Positions 5,628 to 6,828 of a stretch of DNA of 6,828 nt are shown here, one piece after another. The notes under the pieces were generated by a model. The model was not told the origin of the DNA. It did no database searches and saw nothing but the letters and a program-made list of their open reading frames with translations. Positions within the stretch are counted from its first letter, which is position 1. Each line of letters starts with the position of its first letter. Source of the stretch: Cyclobacteriaceae bacterium (GTDB lineage: Bacteria > Bacteroidota > Bacteroidia > Cytophagales > Cyclobacteriaceae); assembly GCA_030637245.1 (NCBI GenBank), contig DAOVVI010000083.1, positions 1 to 6,828 of the forward strand, read 5' to 3'. Made by a program: the position numbers and the translations under genes.

Positions 5628-6828
5628 CTATTGTAAGGTTGAATAATAAACCTTTATTTTGATATCATTTTTGGGTGTGATCACTTGATTCACAGTCAGA
5701 ACGGAATTCCACAAAGATGTTTGACCGATAAGTAAAAGTGAATCTGTTGAATTTCCGCTTGTTAAATTATGGATATAATTGGTAATATCGCCAACAAATT
5801 GGCCTTTATTTTCATTCGAATCTTTTATAAATGAAATACTTCCTATTGTAGCATAAGTTATCCTCATGCCAACTGAATCGTATTGCTCCACGAACATATT
5901 ATTCTGGTCGGAAACATATAAATCCAGTGCAGGGGAAGGTGATAAAAAGTCATTGTATAGATCTACAGGGATCACTAATTCAGCCTTGTTTATGACTAAA
6001 TGATCAATTGTATCAATAAAAGTCAAATATGATCCAACATTTAGCTTGGAAAAAATACCTGCACTCCCTTGAACGTATGAAAGACCATTGTTTGTTTGGA
6101 AATCCGTATGAAAATCAGGGATCCCCTCAATTGGAGTCCCTGCTTTGTCCAGAGTAATATTGTTATAATATCTAGTAATGTTAAATCCTCCTGTGTCCAA
6201 TCCTTGCAATATATAGTCAAAAGAGGTAGTGTCTTGTGAATCATGAATGTATAATCTCATGAATGTGGATGAACTTTCGGCGTGAATTCCAGCAACTACT
6301 CCATTAGCTTCATCTGATACCAATGCAAATCCATTGAAAAATTTCCTGAAGTCAACATTATTATTGTAAGTCAATGTGTCTGTTTTGGCTTTATCTAAAA
6401 ACTTGAGGCCTAATTCATCAGAAAGTCTTGCTGTAAAAACGGTATCAACCCTTGTGGTGTCAAAAGAAGAAATATCAATGTTAAATTCTCCAATTGGTTC
6501 TTCCAAATAAGAAGTTGAGTTTTTTGTAAGATACAGTGAATCTATTTTGATTTCCTCGGCTAATTCATGAACAAAGATTCTCTTATTACCCGGAAAATTT
6601 TGACGTTCACCATATAAATAGTCAACCTTTATACTTAATACCAGACTATCAAAAATAAAGTCGTCTCCTTTAAATCCAAATGAACCTAAATAGAGACTGC
6701 TAAATGCAGTTGATTGAAATTTCCCAAAATCCTGAGTTGAATAACTGCCTGTTAACAACCTTCCGTCGGAAAAACGCTGTTGGGTAAAATTATTTATTCT
6801 TGTGGAATTATCAGAAAAGATATCTTCG
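5628..6828 (-). CDS. DUF4270-family envelope protein, 5' end outside window
   Basis: The frame is open from the TAG at 5630-5628 to the right edge, giving about 400 visible residues. The TTG at 6758 is an internal codon: upstream codons (EDIFSDNST, then RFSDGR) continue without a stop to the edge, so the N-terminus is missing. The protein resembles the DUF4270 family of Bacteroidota, which are usually secreted lipoproteins; the lipobox would lie outside the window and cannot be checked. Visible support is LLTGSYSTQDFGKF near the N-terminal side, matching the family's 'LLGSY.D..FG' segment. Repeated strand-rich stretches follow (SLVLSIKVDYLYGE, KAELVIPVDLY), and the C-terminus is NDIKIKVYYSTLQ. 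There are no membrane helices and few cysteines, consistent with a beta-rich extracytoplasmic protein. The molecular function is unknown. It ends 27 bp before glmS on the same strand, an arrangement I recall as common in Bacteroidota, so a link to the envelope is plausible but inferred. Confidence 0.75.
   Translation of the reverse strand, partial: EDIFSDNSTRINNFTQQRFSDGRLLTGSYSTQDFGKFQSTAFSSLYLGSFGFKGDDFIFDSLVLSIKVDYLYGERQNFPGNKRIFVHELAEEIKIDSLYLTKNSTSYLEEPIGEFNIDISSFDTTRVDTVFTARLSDELGLKFLDKAKTDTLTYNNNVDFRKFFNGFALVSDEANGVVAGIHAESSSTFMRLYIHDSQDTTSFDYILQGLDTGGFNITRYYNNITLDKAGTPIEGIPDFHTDFQTNNGLSYVQGSAGIFSKLNVGSYLTFIDTIDHLVINKAELVIPVDLYNDFLSPSPALDLYVSDQNNMFVEQYDSVGMRITYATIGSISFIKDSNENKGQFVGDITNYIHNLTSGNSTDSLLLIGQTSLWNSVLTVNQVITPKNDIKIKVYYSTLQ

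Noticed and set aside
5337..5636. Plus-strand open frame of 99 codons spanning the glmS start.
   Set aside because: It is antisense to the conserved glutaminase domain and has no protein-like motifs.
6041..6244. Minus-strand open frame of 67 codons in another frame.
   Set aside because: It lies inside the DUF4270 gene, which is open for about 400 codons; shadow frame.
5628..6758. TTG at 6758 as the real start of the DUF4270 gene.
   Set aside because: The frame stays open upstream to the window edge with family-like sequence, and a start here would remove the signal peptide expected for this family.

Overview
The window is A+T-rich and looks like chromosomal DNA from a Bacteroidota species, probably Cytophagales-like. 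The evidence is the gene set: a two-domain DUF1599 gene, a BT_3928-type DoxX protein, folP next to cdaA, and a DUF4270 protein upstream of glmS. Start sites also lack clear Shine-Dalgarno sequences, and one candidate promoter fits the Bacteroidota TTTG / TAnnTTTG pattern. Genus cannot be decided from the sequence alone.

Layout. Positions 1-1951 are a leftward (minus-strand) group. Read in transcription order it holds a broken DUF1599 gene (1951-1417), a DoxX/BT_3928-like membrane protein (1413-322), and the N-terminal third or so of an OppB/DppB-type ABC transporter permease that runs off the left edge (315-1). A 42-bp divergent intergenic region (1952-1993) separates this group from a rightward pair: folP (dihydropteroate synthase) and cdaA (diadenylate cyclase), whose coding regions overlap by 4 nt. 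cdaA meets glmS tail to tail with only 2 bp between the stop codons. glmS and the DUF4270 gene upstream of it lie on the minus strand; the DUF4270 gene runs off the right edge.

Function. The genes are mostly housekeeping: folate synthesis (FolP), c-di-AMP signalling (CdaA), hexosamine supply for peptidoglycan and LPS (GlmS), a probable outer-envelope protein (DUF4270), and inner-membrane proteins (DoxX-like, ABC permease). No mobile element, CRISPR array, tRNA or rRNA was recognised, and I found no convincing new multi-gene system. The most notable observation is that the DUF1599 gene is a pseudogene. Its second domain is still readable across 1419-1663, but four premature stops of all three types and one frameshift interrupt it, while the genes on both sides are intact.
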